Shown here: in pieces, positions 1-8,737 of the stretch | How positions within the stretch are numbered: position 1 is the first letter of the stretch | How the letters are laid out: each line of letters begins with the position of its first letter | Assembly: GCA_019118245.1 (NCBI GenBank) | Contig: DWZJ01000008.1 | Location: 1-35,648, forward strand | Direction: 5' to 3' | Source of the DNA: Candidatus Oscillibacter excrementigallinarum | GTDB taxonomy: Bacteria; Bacillota; Clostridia; Oscillospirales; Oscillospiraceae | Length of the DNA: 35,648 bases | Program-made: the position numbers and the translations under genes | The notes under the pieces: generated by a model | Seen by the model: the letters and a program-made list of their open reading frames with translations, nothing else | What the model was told of the DNA's origin: nothing | The model's database searches: none

Positions 1-34
1 TTATCTCGTCTAAAATATCATCCCACCCGGCCAT
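1..34 (-). CDS. 5' end of an unidentified gene leaving the window on the left
   Basis: A minus-strand ATG at 34-32 opens a frame that runs off the window edge and reads MAGWDDILDEI. A GGGAGTG ribosome site lies about 8 bases before it. The short N-terminus resembles, from memory, Clp-fold serine proteinase proteins found on Firmicute mobile elements, but eleven residues cannot settle that. It lies on the element side of the tRNA-fragment attachment site, so it would be a terminal gene of the element. Confidence 0.4.
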   Translation of the reverse strand, partial: MAGWDDILDEI

Positions 35-312
35 ATATGTCACTCCCACAATAATAACTGGCTTACTTCAAAAGTTGCATCCAATTGTACTTCATTCCAA
101 TGGATTTTCTTTGTGTCCACATTATAACCATAGGTTTCTTTTTCCGTCAAGGAAAAGTTACCGTTAGTTCCCATATATTACCCTTATTTTACCCTTTAAC
201 CTCAGATGTTCTATGGGACCAAGCGGGATTATTTGATGCAGAAAAGTTCCCGAACTTGCACTATTTGCGCAGAAAAGCACACATTATAATCTGGTGAAAA
301 GGTCCATCAAAA
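35..312. other. AT-rich non-coding end of a putative integrated element
   Basis: This stretch is much richer in A+T than almost all of the rest of the window and has no convincing gene. A short plus-strand frame at 85-297 has no ribosome site and an unlikely composition. It contains TATAAT-like boxes on both strands near 125 and 283. It sits between a probable element gene start and a tRNA 3' fragment, so it is best read as the element's terminal non-coding DNA. Confidence 0.4.
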
Positions 313-336
313 GTTCGAGTCCAGTAGTCTCCACCA
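313..336 (+). other. tRNA 3'-end fragment, probable attachment (att) site
   Basis: The 24 bases hold the T-loop (TTCGAGT), the 3' T-stem strand (CCAGT), a 3' acceptor strand (AGTCTCC), a discriminator A and an encoded CCA. The bases just before do not form the matching T-stem: ACTGG is expected, but only the final G is present. No D-arm, anticodon arm or 5' acceptor strand is found upstream. This is what remains when an integrative element recombines into a tRNA 3' end, the intact tRNA then lying at the element's other end. The tRNA isotype cannot be read from this fragment. Confidence 0.6.
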
Positions 337-373
337 TAAAAATGACCACACCTTTCGGTGTGGTTATTTTTAT
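336..373 (+). terminator. Rho-independent terminator of the original tRNA gene
   Basis: A 17-bp inverted repeat (one G-T mismatch) with loop TTTC starts at the last base of the CCA end. It is flanked by an A-tract and a T-tract, so it can work in both directions. Its position right after CCA supports a former tRNA transcription unit on the plus strand. Confidence 0.75.
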
Positions 374-580
374 GGTATCCGTGGGAATTTGAAATGCTCG
401 GGCGAAGCACCCGCAAGGGGTACGCCACATCCGTAAGGCGGCAAAGTCGCCGACGGCTGTGCAGTGAATTCCGCCTCCGCCAAGGTTTCGCCTGCGACGA
501 AACGCTTGTACGGCGCAAACGCGCCGCCCCGCCGTGCGTGGCCCAATCTTATGTCCGCATCCTTTTCGTCAACACAAGGC
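374..580. other. Non-coding GC-rich spacer with small inverted repeats
   Basis: No credible gene is seen. The overlapping frames on both strands are short, lack ribosome sites and have arginine- or alanine-rich compositions typical of GC-rich non-coding DNA. Small stems occur, for example GTTTCG with CGAAAC near 484-503 and GGCGC with GCGCC near 514-528. It may be a dispersed intergenic repeat of this genome, which one window cannot show. Confidence 0.3.
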
Positions 581-621
581 AAAAAGGTTCCTGATCTCAT
601 TTGAGATCAGGAACCTTTTTT
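581..621 (-). terminator. Bidirectional terminator, probably for adhE
   Basis: A 19-bp perfect inverted repeat (581-599 with 602-620) has A5 on one side and T6 on the other, so either strand gives a stem followed by U residues. The only gene reading into it is adhE, whose stop lies about 100 bases upstream on the minus strand. Confidence 0.75.
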
Positions 622-642
622 AGCTCTGTCGAACCGAAGCCG

Positions 643-675
643 GGGCGCCGGCTGCCGCAACGGCAGCCGGCGCCC
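643..675. repeat. Very stable GC-only hairpin downstream of adhE
   Basis: A perfect 15-bp inverted repeat, GGGCGCCGGCTGCCG with its complement, and a 3-base loop lies between the adhE stop and the A/T-flanked terminator. It has no T-run on either side. It could protect the adhE mRNA 3' end or assist termination. Confidence 0.45.
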
Positions 676-720
676 TGACGCTAGGAACGGGGCAAAGGTT
701 GTTTTCCCTGGGCAGCTGAA

Positions 721-3471
721 TCACTGCTTATCTTCGGCCTTCTCTCCGGCGGGAGGCTGAGGCAGCTCCACGCCGCGCATCTCCACCTCATAGTCGGAGC
801 CGAAGGGGTTGGAGAACATGGCGGGCTCGGCGGCGGGGATGCCGGCCTTGACCTTCGCGTCGTAGTCCTTGCCCCAGTAGGCCCGCAGGTAGATCTCCCG
901 GATCTCGGAGATCAGCGGGTAGACCGGGTTCGCGCCGGTGCACTCGTCGTTGAACGCATTCTCGCTCATCTCGTCCAGGCCGTCCATGAAGGCCTTCTCC
1001 TCGATGCCGTAGTCATGGATGCTGGCCGGGATGTCGATGGCCGCCTTCAGGTCCTCCGCGGCCTTGATGAAGTTGTCGAAGGTCTCCTGGTCGTTCTTGC
1101 CCTTCATGCCGCAGTACTCCGCGATCTCCACGTACCGCTCAAAGGCGTGGGGATACTGGTACTGGGAGAAGGTGCCCATCTTGGTGGGCGTCCGCTGGGC
1201 GTTGTATTTGCAGATTTCCGTGAACAGAAGCGCGTTGGCGGTGCCGTGGGGGATGTGGTGCCAGCCGCCCAGCTTGTGGGCCAGGGAGTGGTTCACGCCC
1301 AGGAAGGCGTTGGCGAAGGCGATACCGGCAAGGCAGGAGGCGTCCGCCATCTTGATCCGGGCCTCCGGGTCCTTGGCGCCGTTCTGATAGGCGCGGGGCA
1401 GGTACTTGAACACGCTCTTGATGGCCGTCAGGGCGAAGCCGTCCGTGTAGTCGCTGGCCATGATGGACACGTAGGCCTCCACCGCGTGGGTCAGCACGTC
1501 GTAGCCGGAGGCGCGGGTCACGCCCTTGGGCATGTTCATCATGTTGTCCGCGTCCACGATGGCCATGGTGGGCAGCAGCTCATAGTCCGCCAGGGGCCAC
1601 TTGGCGCCGGTGTTGGCGTCGGAGATGATGGTGAACGGCGTCACCTCGGAGCCCGTGCCGGCGGTGGTGGGGATGCACACCAGCTTGGCCTTGATCCCCA
1701 TCTTCGGGAACTCATAGACACGCTTCCGGATATCGATGAACACGGTGGCCAGGTCCAGGAAGTCCTCCTCCGGGTGCTCGTACATCAGCCACATGATCTT
1801 GGCCGTGTCGATGGCGGAGCCGCCGCCGATGGCGATGATCACGTCCGGCTGGAACTCGTGCATGGCCGGCAGGCCCTTCATGGCGTCCTGGATCTGGGGG
1901 TCCACCCGGATGTCGTAGAAGATGCTGGTGGCGATGCCCATCTCCGTCAACTGGTCGATCACCGGCTGGCACATGCCCATCTCGAAGAGGTTGGCGTCGG
2001 TAACGATGAACGCCTTCTTGCAGTGGTAGTAGTCCTTCAGCTCACGCAGGGCCACAGGGGTGCAGCCCTTCTTGAAGTACACCTTCTCCGGCAGTCTCAG
2101 CCACAGCATGTTCTCTCTCCTCTCCGCCACGGTCTTGATGTTCAGCAGCTGCTCGATGTTGGTCTGTCCGGCGAAGGAGCTGCCGCCCCAGGAACCGGGT
2201 CCCAGCGTCAGAGACGGAGCCGTGTCGAAATTGTAGAGGTCGCCGATGCCGCCGAAGGAGGTGGGCATATTGATGAGGATGCGGGCGGTCTGCATCCTGG
2301 CGCCGAAGGCGTCGATCTTCTCCCGCTCCGTGGGGTCCACATACAGCGCGCCGCTGTGGCCGGCGCCGCCCTCGCTCACCAGCTTGTAGCAGATGTCCAG
2401 CGCCTGCTGGAAGTCTTTGGCACGGAACATGCCCAGCACGGGGCACAGCTTCTCGTTGGCCCAGGGGTTGTCGTGGCTCAAGTCGTCCGTCTCGGCGATC
2501 AACACCTTGGTGTCCGCTGGCACGGTGATGCCCGCCATCTCCGCCAGCTTCACCGCCGGACGGCCCACAGCGGTGGGCTTCACGCCGTGGTTGGCGGGGT
2601 TGAAGAACACCTCGCCCACCTTCTTGGCCTCCTCCGGGCTCAGGAAGTAGCAGCGGCTGTTCTGGAACTCCTGCTTCACCTGGTCATAGATGCTGTCCAG
2701 CACCGTCACGTGCTGCTCCGCGGCGCAGATCATGCCGTTGTCAAAGGTCTTGGAGTGGATGGTGGACGCCACCGCGTTCTTGATGTCGCAGGTGTCGTCG
2801 AAGATCACGTTGCAGTTGCCGGGGCCCACGCCGATGGCCGGGGTGCCTGAGGAGTAGGCCGCCTTCACCATGCCGGAGCCGCCGGTGGCCAGGATCAGGT
2901 TGACCTCCTTCATCATCAGCTGTGTCATCTCAATGGAGCTCTCATCCATCCAGCAGATGATGTTCTCCGGCAGGCCAGCCTTCTCCGCCGCCTCCCGCAT
3001 GATGCGGGCCGCCTCGATGGTGCAGCGCTTGGCGGTGGGGTGGGGAGAGATCAGGATGGCGTTGCGGGTCTTTAAGCAAATCAGGATCTTGAAAATGCAG
3101 GTGGAGGTGGGGTTCGTCGTCGGCGTCACGGCGCCCACGATGCCCACGGGTTCGGCAATCCGCTTGGTGCCGAAGGCCTTGTCCTCGGAGATCACGCCGC
3201 AGGTCTTTTTGTGGCGGAAGTAGTTATGGACATGCTCGGAGGCGTAGTTGTTCTTGATGACCTTGTCCTCCACCACGCCCATGCCCGTCTCCGCCTGGGC
3301 CATCTTGGCCAGCGGAATCCGGGCCTTGTCGGCGGCCATGGCCGCCTGCTTGCAGATTTCGTCCACCTGCTCCTGGGTAAAGGTAGCGAACACCGCCTGG
3401 GCCTTCCGCATTTCCGCCAGCTTGGCTTCCAGGCTCTCCACAGAGTCGATCTTGCTGAATTTCGCTGCCAT
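721..3471 (-). CDS. adhE: Bifunctional acetaldehyde-CoA / alcohol dehydrogenase
   Basis: Cytosolic enzyme that reduces acetyl-CoA to acetaldehyde and then to ethanol, reoxidising two NADH during fermentation. The 916-residue product has an N-terminal aldehyde dehydrogenase domain (about 1-440) with the catalytic cysteine in FDNGMICAAEQ (C249). The C-terminal iron-dependent alcohol dehydrogenase domain (about 465-890) has the NAD-binding GGGSAIDTAK, GTGSEVTPF and the iron-ligand region LAHKLGGWHHIPHG. It is slightly longer than common AdhE proteins (roughly 860-890), the extra being a charged C-terminal tail. The start has a GAGGAGGT ribosome site 7 bases upstream. It appears monocistronic, with its own consensus promoter and a Rex-like operator, so induction at high NADH/NAD is likely. 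Identification is secure. Confidence 0.97.
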   Translation of the reverse strand: MAAKFSKIDSVESLEAKLAEMRKAQAVFATFTQEQVDEICKQAAMAADKARIPLAKMAQAETGMGVVEDKVIKNNYASEHVHNYFRHKKTCGVISEDKAFGTKRIAEPVGIVGAVTPTTNPTSTCIFKILICLKTRNAILISPHPTAKRCTIEAARIMREAAEKAGLPENIICWMDESSIEMTQLMMKEVNLILATGGSGMVKAAYSSGTPAIGVGPGNCNVIFDDTCDIKNAVASTIHSKTFDNGMICAAEQHVTVLDSIYDQVKQEFQNSRCYFLSPEEAKKVGEVFFNPANHGVKPTAVGRPAVKLAEMAGITVPADTKVLIAETDDLSHDNPWANEKLCPVLGMFRAKDFQQALDICYKLVSEGGAGHSGALYVDPTEREKIDAFGARMQTARILINMPTSFGGIGDLYNFDTAPSLTLGPGSWGGSSFAGQTNIEQLLNIKTVAERRENMLWLRLPEKVYFKKGCTPVALRELKDYYHCKKAFIVTDANLFEMGMCQPVIDQLTEMGIATSIFYDIRVDPQIQDAMKGLPAMHEFQPDVIIAIGGGSAIDTAKIMWLMYEHPEEDFLDLATVFIDIRKRVYEFPKMGIKAKLVCIPTTAGTGSEVTPFTIISDANTGAKWPLADYELLPTMAIVDADNMMNMPKGVTRASGYDVLTHAVEAYVSIMASDYTDGFALTAIKSVFKYLPRAYQNGAKDPEARIKMADASCLAGIAFANAFLGVNHSLAHKLGGWHHIPHGTANALLFTEICKYNAQRTPTKMGTFSQYQYPHAFERYVEIAEYCGMKGKNDQETFDNFIKAAEDLKAAIDIPASIHDYGIEEKAFMDGLDEMSENAFNDECTGANPVYPLISEIREIYLRAYWGKDYDAKVKAGIPAAEPAMFSNPFGSDYEVEMRGVELPQPPAGEKAEDKQ

Positions 3472-3542
3472 AATTTACCTCCTCAAATTCATAAGCAAGT
3501 TTTTTCATGGTCTCCGATTTTGCAAAATCATGCTCTACCTTC

Positions 3543-3571
3543 ATTATAATGCCGTCTGCGCGCTATGTCAA
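3543..3571 (-). promoter_or_regulatory. Consensus sigma-70 type promoter of adhE
   Basis: On the minus strand TTGACA (3571-3566) and TATAAT (3548-3543) are separated by exactly 17 bases, a perfect match to the vegetative promoter. Transcription would begin near 3536, giving a leader of about 65 bases before the adhE start. Confidence 0.8.
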
Positions 3572-3574
3572 TAA

Positions 3575-3592
3575 AAGTTAAAAAATAAACTA
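3575..3592 (-). promoter_or_regulatory. Rex-like operator upstream of the adhE -35 box
   Basis: The minus strand reads TAGTTTATTTTTTAACTT, matching 10 of the 14 fixed positions of the Firmicute Rex site TTGTTAANNNNTTAACAA. It ends three bases before the -35 box, where a repressor could block polymerase. adhE is a classical target of the NADH-sensing repressor Rex in clostridia. The assignment rests on this partial match plus gene context. Confidence 0.4.
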
Positions 3593-3768
3593 AATTATGT
3601 GAAAACAGCTATAAACGTCCATCTTTTATTTGTGAAAATCCGCAAATCGTTAATCTTTTGTCTCTCCGTTCACGGACCGTCCACCACGATATTTATCCAG
3701 GCCCTTCCGAATATTTAAAACCGGCATCCCGCCCCCCTTTTGGGGCCAGCATCATCCTGCTGTTTTTT

Positions 3769-3960
3769 CCGAGTTACAGAGGTCGTCCCCTTTTTGAATC
3801 TATGCGGGCGGGGCCCGCAAATAGAACGCACCGCAGGTACCTGAGTCGTGGCCGACAACGGCCTCGTTCCCGGTCGCACGACTGCGCCCAGACGCAGGGC
3901 TTCTCAGATAGCTAAGGCAGTCTGCCGCCGCTGCATCAAACGGCGGCAGACTGCTTATTT
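3769..3960 (+). ncRNA. Candidate structured non-coding RNA between adhE and livK1
   Basis: This interval has no believable gene but holds nested pairing on the plus strand. An outer helix pairs AGTTA-C-AGAGG (3772-3782) with CTTCT-CAGA-TAGCT (3900-3913). Inside are a GC-rich hairpin CTAT-GCGGGC / GCCCGC-AA-ATAG and a stem AGTCGTG / CACGACT enclosing GCCG-ACAA-CGGC. A strong hairpin with a T-run ends it. The size and rod-like outline recall 6S RNA, but the diagnostic central-bubble sequence was not recognised and no clear promoter was found. Confidence 0.3.
3917..3960 (+). terminator. Terminator hairpin, T-run on the plus strand
   Basis: A perfect 14-bp stem (3917-3930 with 3941-3954, GCAGTCTGCCGCCG and complement) is followed on the plus strand by TTATTTTT. 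On the minus strand, the direction of livK1, it is followed by CCTTAGC, a poor U-tract. It therefore best terminates a plus-strand transcript, though it may also stop the liv1 operon. Confidence 0.55.
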
Positions 3961-3989
3961 TTCATATCTCTACAGGCAACAGAGGCCGC

Positions 3990-5366
3990 TCAATCCACCA
4001 CGCCGGCGGAGAGGCTGCTGGAGGAGGGCAGGAACAGCACGGGCTCCTTCTGCGCATACTCCTCGGGCCACACGCAGTACAGCTCGCCGTCAAAGTACTG
4101 GTTGATGAAGGCCTTGGCCTCGATGTTCTGCCCCACGTGGGAGTTGCCCAGCACGGGGTCCACAAAGGGCTCGTCAGGCGTGGAGAACTTGACGCCGGCG
4201 CCCATCAGGCTCTGGGAGGCGTCCAGGTCCAGGGACAGGATGGCATCCCGGCAGGAGGCGGCGGAGAAGGTGCCGCTCTGCTCGATGGCGAGGGGCGCCA
4301 CCTGGGTGAAGAACAGATAGGCCTGGGCAAAGGCGCGCATCTCCACATGGTGGGCGGGCTTCACGCCGTACTTCTCGGTCCAGCGGGCCTCGAAGTCCTG
4401 GAACACCGTCTGCAGCTCCTCAGAGAAGCTGTCCAGCTTGGGGTTGCAGGGCACGGGGTCCACGGTCAGCAGGTAGTTCACCTGGTCGCCCACGGCGTCC
4501 ACGAAGGCCTGCACGCTGTGGCCGCCGCTGTGGGTGATCAGGATGGGAACGGTGAAGCCCAGCTCGGCGGACTGCCGGATGAACAGGGACCCGTCGTTGA
4601 CATAGCCGGTCAGCAGCAGCACGTCCGGCTGGGCGGCGATCAGCTTCATGATGACGCTGGACAGATCCAGGGTGCTGGAGGAGTAAGCCTCATAGACCAC
4701 GATGTCCATGCCGGCCTCCTCGGCGGCGGCGTAGTTGCCCTCGCCCACGGCGGTGCCGTAGGAGCCGTCCTCATGGACGATGGCCACCTTCAGGTCCTGG
4801 ATGTCCTTGCCCAGGACCTCCTGGACTTGATCGGCCTCGGAGACGATGTACTCCACGGAGGTTGCGCCCCACAGGGAGGACATGGACTCCGTCCGGAAGG
4901 TCCACTCATAGCCGTTCTGCAGCAGGGTGTCGGCGGCGCCGGACTGCTCCCACAGCAGCGTCTCATACCGCTCGCAGACCTCGCTGACGGCGGCGGCGAT
5001 GCCGGAGGCATAGGAGCCAATGATGACGGGCACGCCCTTGGTGGTGATCAGCCGCTCCACCTCGGAGGAGCCGGTGGCGGCATCGCTCTGGGTGTCCACC
5101 GTTTCATAGGTGATGGGATACTGGCCGGCCACGCCGCCCTGCTCGTTGATCATTTCGATGCACATCTCGATGGCGTTGTACTCGGCGGTGCCCAGGGAGG
5201 CGTTGGCGCCGGTCAGGGGCTCCTCGATGCCCACGTAGACATTGACCTCGCCGCTCTCTCCACCGTCGCTGCCTCCGGACGCCTCCTCTCCCCCGCCGCA
5301 CGCGGTGATGCTCACAGCGAGCGCCAAACACAGGAACAGGCAAATCAGCTTTTTCATACGTTTCAT
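3990..5366 (-). CDS. livK: Branched-chain-type ABC transporter substrate-binding lipoprotein (cluster 1)
   Basis: Extracellular receptor that would deliver a ligand to the LivHMGF transporter encoded just upstream. The 458-residue product starts with a lipoprotein signal (MKRMKK, hydrophobic core, lipobox SITAC with C23 as the lipidated residue) and a Gly/Ser/Glu linker. A periplasmic-binding-protein type I fold follows, with the usual opening EPLTGANASLG and the GSYASGIAAAVSE region. Ligands in this family include branched-chain amino acids, amides and urea, and the sequence does not fix which. An AAAGGAG ribosome site lies 9 bases before the chosen ATG. It is the last gene of its operon, 45 bases after livF1, whereas the receptor gene is more often first. 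Confidence 0.88.
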   Translation of the reverse strand: MKRMKKLICLFLCLALAVSITACGGGEEASGGSDGGESGEVNVYVGIEEPLTGANASLGTAEYNAIEMCIEMINEQGGVAGQYPITYETVDTQSDAATGSSEVERLITTKGVPVIIGSYASGIAAAVSEVCERYETLLWEQSGAADTLLQNGYEWTFRTESMSSLWGATSVEYIVSEADQVQEVLGKDIQDLKVAIVHEDGSYGTAVGEGNYAAAEEAGMDIVVYEAYSSSTLDLSSVIMKLIAAQPDVLLLTGYVNDGSLFIRQSAELGFTVPILITHSGGHSVQAFVDAVGDQVNYLLTVDPVPCNPKLDSFSEELQTVFQDFEARWTEKYGVKPAHHVEMRAFAQAYLFFTQVAPLAIEQSGTFSAASCRDAILSLDLDASQSLMGAGVKFSTPDEPFVDPVLGNSHVGQNIEAKAFINQYFDGELYCVWPEEYAQKEPVLFLPSSSSLSAGVVD

Positions 5367-5411
5367 CTCTTGATGCTCCTTTTCATCGAATTTTGTATCT
5401 GCAGGACAGGG

Positions 5412-6099
<688 letters not shown>

Positions 6100-6107
<8 letters not shown>

Positions 6108-6828
6108 GGCTGGCGCTCCTCCCTAAATACGCCTCAATCACCTGCGGATCGTTCATGACCTCCTGGGGAATGCCCTCCGCGATCTTGGTGCCGTGGTCCA
6201 GCACGATCACCCGGTCGCTGATGGTGTTGATGACCTTCATGACGTGCTCGACGACCACGATGGTCATCCGCTTCTTCAGGTCCATGATGAACGCCATCAT
6301 CTCCTCCATCTCGTGGGGCTTCAGGCCGGTCATGACCTCATCCAGCATCAGGACCTCCGGCTCCGTGGCCAGGGCCTTGCCCAGCTCCAGGCGCTTGCGC
6401 TCCAGGGTGGTCAGGCGGCCGCCCATCTCATCGGCCTTTTTGTCCAGCTTCACCATTTTCAGGATGCCGTCCACCTTGGAACGGGCCTCCTCCACGGTGG
6501 CGGACTTGGACAGGCACCCCACCAAGATGTTGTCGAAGATGGTCAGGCCGGAAAAGGGCTTTGCCACCTGGAAGGTCCGGGTGATGCCCAGCTTGCAGAT
6601 CTGATCCGGCATCAGGCCCACGATGCTCTTCCCCTTGTAGAGGATATCGCCCTCATCGATCCGATAGAAGTTGGTAATGAGATTGAACAGGGTGGATTTC
6701 CCGGCACCGTTGGGTCCGATGATGCTGAGGATCTCATTTTGATGGAGGTCGAACGAGACGCCGTTGGTGGCCTTCAGGCCGCCGAAGCTCTTGGAGATGT
6801 TCTGGACCTGTAAAATCGTCTCAGCCAT
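6100..6828 (-). CDS. livG: Branched-chain-type ABC transporter ATP-binding protein LivG (cluster 1)
   Basis: Second ATPase of the cluster 1 importer, 242 residues. Walker A is GPNGAGKSTLFNL, the Q-loop region ITRTFQVAKPF fits LivG, and the H-loop is VVVEHVM. The signature helix is unusual: instead of LSYGxQRRLEIAR it reads LTTLERKRLELG, and Walker B continues as LDEVMTGLKP rather than LDEPAAGMN. A known subgroup of LivG-like ATPases has this TLERKRLE/LDEVM pattern, so the gene is probably functional. It overlaps livM1 by 8 bases and livF1 by 8 bases. Confidence 0.9.
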
Positions 6829-7849
6829 TGCCTTCCCCCCTCGCTTCCTTGGCGGACCTTGCCGCCAGCTTGTGCTTCAGAACGCCGGGGATGCTGATGA
6901 CGCCCTTCGGCATATAGATGATCATGACGATCAGCAGGATCCCGTAGACGAACAGATTCAGTCCGGAGAGCTTATCGCCCAGGTTGGTGCGCAGCAGCTC
7001 GGAGATCGGGATCACCAGGATGGCGCCGATGGTGGGGCCCAGGATGGTGCCGCTGCCGCCGATGATGGTGATCAGCGCCAGGTTCAGCGCCATGGTGGAG
7101 CCGCAGATGGTGGTGGGATCCACATAGCGGTAATACTGCACGTAGAAGGTCCCGCCCAGCGCCACCAGGAACGCGCTCAGCAGTGCCGCCTTGATGAGGT
7201 TTTTGTTGACGGAGATGCCCAGTGCCGCCGCCGCGTCGTCATCCTCCCGGATGGCCTCCAGGTAGTAGCGGGTCCGCTCCATCTTCCACAGCAGCAGGAT
7301 GGCGGCCAGCCAGAAGATGAGGATGATGAGGAGATAGGGCTCCTTGTCGTCGAACTGGAACATCAGGAGATCGTCCTTCACATAGGGCAGGGACATGCCC
7401 AGGGAGCCGCCGGTCAGCTCCCGCATGCTGGTCAGCAGGTACCGGGTGATCTCCATGACCGCGATGCTGGCCAGGGTGAAATAGGGCCCCTTCAGGCCGA
7501 AGCGGAAGCAGGGGAAGGCGATCAGCAGCATCAGGGCCATGGCCAGCACGCCGCCCGCCAGCATCCCCAGCCAGGGGGTCAGGTCAAAGGAGCGGTAGAG
7601 GATCAGGGACGTGTAGGCCGCCACCGCGATGTAGGCGCTGTGCCCCAGGGACAGCCGGCCCGTATACCCGCACATCAGATTCCACGCCGTCGCCATATAG
7701 GCATAGAACATGGTCTGGATGATGATATGCTTGTTGTAAATGCCGATGGGCGCGACGCAGCAGACCAGAAGGATCACCGTCACCACGCCCAGGGCCAGGA
7801 ACATCCTCCCATCCTGGGTCTTGGTGTTGATCAGCTTTTTCACATTCAT
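6821..7849 (-). CDS. livM: Branched-chain-type ABC transporter permease LivM (cluster 1)
   Basis: Integral membrane half of the import channel, 342 residues with about nine to ten hydrophobic segments. The LivM hallmarks are present: NLMCGYTGRLSLGHSAY near 60, the EAIREDDDAAAALGI EAA-like loop (near 200) that contacts the ATPase, and the late segment IIGGSGTILGPTIGA. The short charged C-terminus (AARSAKEARGEGNG) overlaps the livG1 start. A GGAGGAGG ribosome site precedes the ATG. It lies 15 bases after livH1. Confidence 0.93.
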   Translation of the reverse strand: MNVKKLINTKTQDGRMFLALGVVTVILLVCCVAPIGIYNKHIIIQTMFYAYMATAWNLMCGYTGRLSLGHSAYIAVAAYTSLILYRSFDLTPWLGMLAGGVLAMALMLLIAFPCFRFGLKGPYFTLASIAVMEITRYLLTSMRELTGGSLGMSLPYVKDDLLMFQFDDKEPYLLIILIFWLAAILLLWKMERTRYYLEAIREDDDAAAALGISVNKNLIKAALLSAFLVALGGTFYVQYYRYVDPTTICGSTMALNLALITIIGGSGTILGPTIGAILVIPISELLRTNLGDKLSGLNLFVYGILLIVMIIYMPKGVISIPGVLKHKLAARSAKEARGEGNG

Positions 7850-7864
7850 GACGATCCTCCTCCC

Positions 7865-8737
7865 TTACACGCGGGCGCCCTTGCCCAGCAGGCCCTGGGG
7901 CCTGACGAACAGGACGATCAGGAATACCAGGAGAGAGAACACCTGCGCCAGCTCCGTGCTGGCAAAGACGCCTGCGGCGGTCTCCACGATGCCGATGATC
8001 AGGCCGCCCAGCAGGGCGCCGGTAAAGCTGCCCAGGCCGCCCAGGACCACCACCACAAAGGAAGAGGTGCTGAAGAATGCGCCGACGGTGGGATACGCGC
8101 TGAAAATGGGGAGGATGATGGCGCCCGCAACGCCCACCATGGCCACGCCCACGCAGAAGGTCAGGGCATAGATCCGGTCCACATTGATCCCCATCAGGAC
8201 GGAGGCGTCACGGTCCTGGGAGACCGCCCGCACCTGCGCACCCAGGCGGGTGTGCATCAGAATGTAGTACAGCGCCACGGCCAGGACCAGGCAGATCAAA
8301 AAGGCCCAGGTGCGGTTGGCGCTCAGCATGATCCCGCCGAGGTTGAAGCTGGCGGCGCCGTTGTCCAGCTGGATCGCCCGGTAGTCGGCGGTAAAGAGCA
8401 TCAGGACCAGGTTCTGTAAGACGAACTGCAGTCCGGAGGTGGCCAGAATGGTGTTGGTCTCCGTCTCCGCCTTGCCCAGAAGGGGCTTCACCACCAGGCG
8501 GAACACGATATAGCCGATCACCATGAACACGGGGAATATGATGATACTGGAGACGTATGGATTGACCGCCAGCCCCGTAAACAGGAAATATGCGGCATAC
8601 ATCCCCAGCATCAGGAAATCGCCATGTGCCATATTGACGACTTTTATGACGCCGAAGATCAGGTTCAGGCCGACGCTGATCAGCGCGTAGATCCCGCCGA
8701 GCAGGATCCCGCTGGCCAAGATTTGCAAAGCAATCAT
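7865..8737 (-). CDS. livH: Branched-chain-type ABC transporter permease LivH (cluster 1)
   Basis: First gene of the cluster 1 operon, encoding the other channel subunit: 290 residues, eight or so membrane segments. Recognisable LivH features are GGIYALISVGLNLIFGVIKVVNMAHGDFLMLGMY at the N-terminus (here cited only as family landmarks 14-47), the loop AVSQDRDASVLMGINVDRIY near 172, and GGLGSFTGALLGGLIIG near 222. The C-terminus FVRPQGLLGKGARV is typical. GAGGTGAT, about 9 bases upstream, is the ribosome site. The whole five-gene operon would be transcribed from somewhere in 8738-9000, though no good promoter was recognised there. Confidence 0.93.
   Translation of the reverse strand: MIALQILASGILLGGIYALISVGLNLIFGVIKVVNMAHGDFLMLGMYAAYFLFTGLAVNPYVSSIIIFPVFMVIGYIVFRLVVKPLLGKAETETNTILATSGLQFVLQNLVLMLFTADYRAIQLDNGAASFNLGGIMLSANRTWAFLICLVLAVALYYILMHTRLGAQVRAVSQDRDASVLMGINVDRIYALTFCVGVAMVGVAGAIILPIFSAYPTVGAFFSTSSFVVVVLGGLGSFTGALLGGLIIGIVETAAGVFASTELAQVFSLLVFLIVLFVRPQGLLGKGARV

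Noticed and set aside
261-600. Short overlapping frames on both strands beside the tRNA fragment
   Set aside because: They cross the terminator and tRNA fragment, have no ribosome sites and no protein-like composition.
1015-2850. Long open frame antisense to adhE (611 codons, plus strand)
   Set aside because: It is rich in His, Val, Gly and Asp runs, has no ribosome site and mirrors the codon pattern of adhE; a GC-rich shadow.
3601-3660. TTGTGAAAATCCGCAAA as a second Rex site
   Set aside because: Only one half-site matches and the other arm is poor; the box at 3575-3592 is better placed and more symmetric.
3658-3915. Possible 85-residue plus-strand gene between adhE and livK1
   Set aside because: No ribosome site, arginine- and serine-rich composition, and the region folds into stable hairpins; a structured RNA or plain spacer is more likely.
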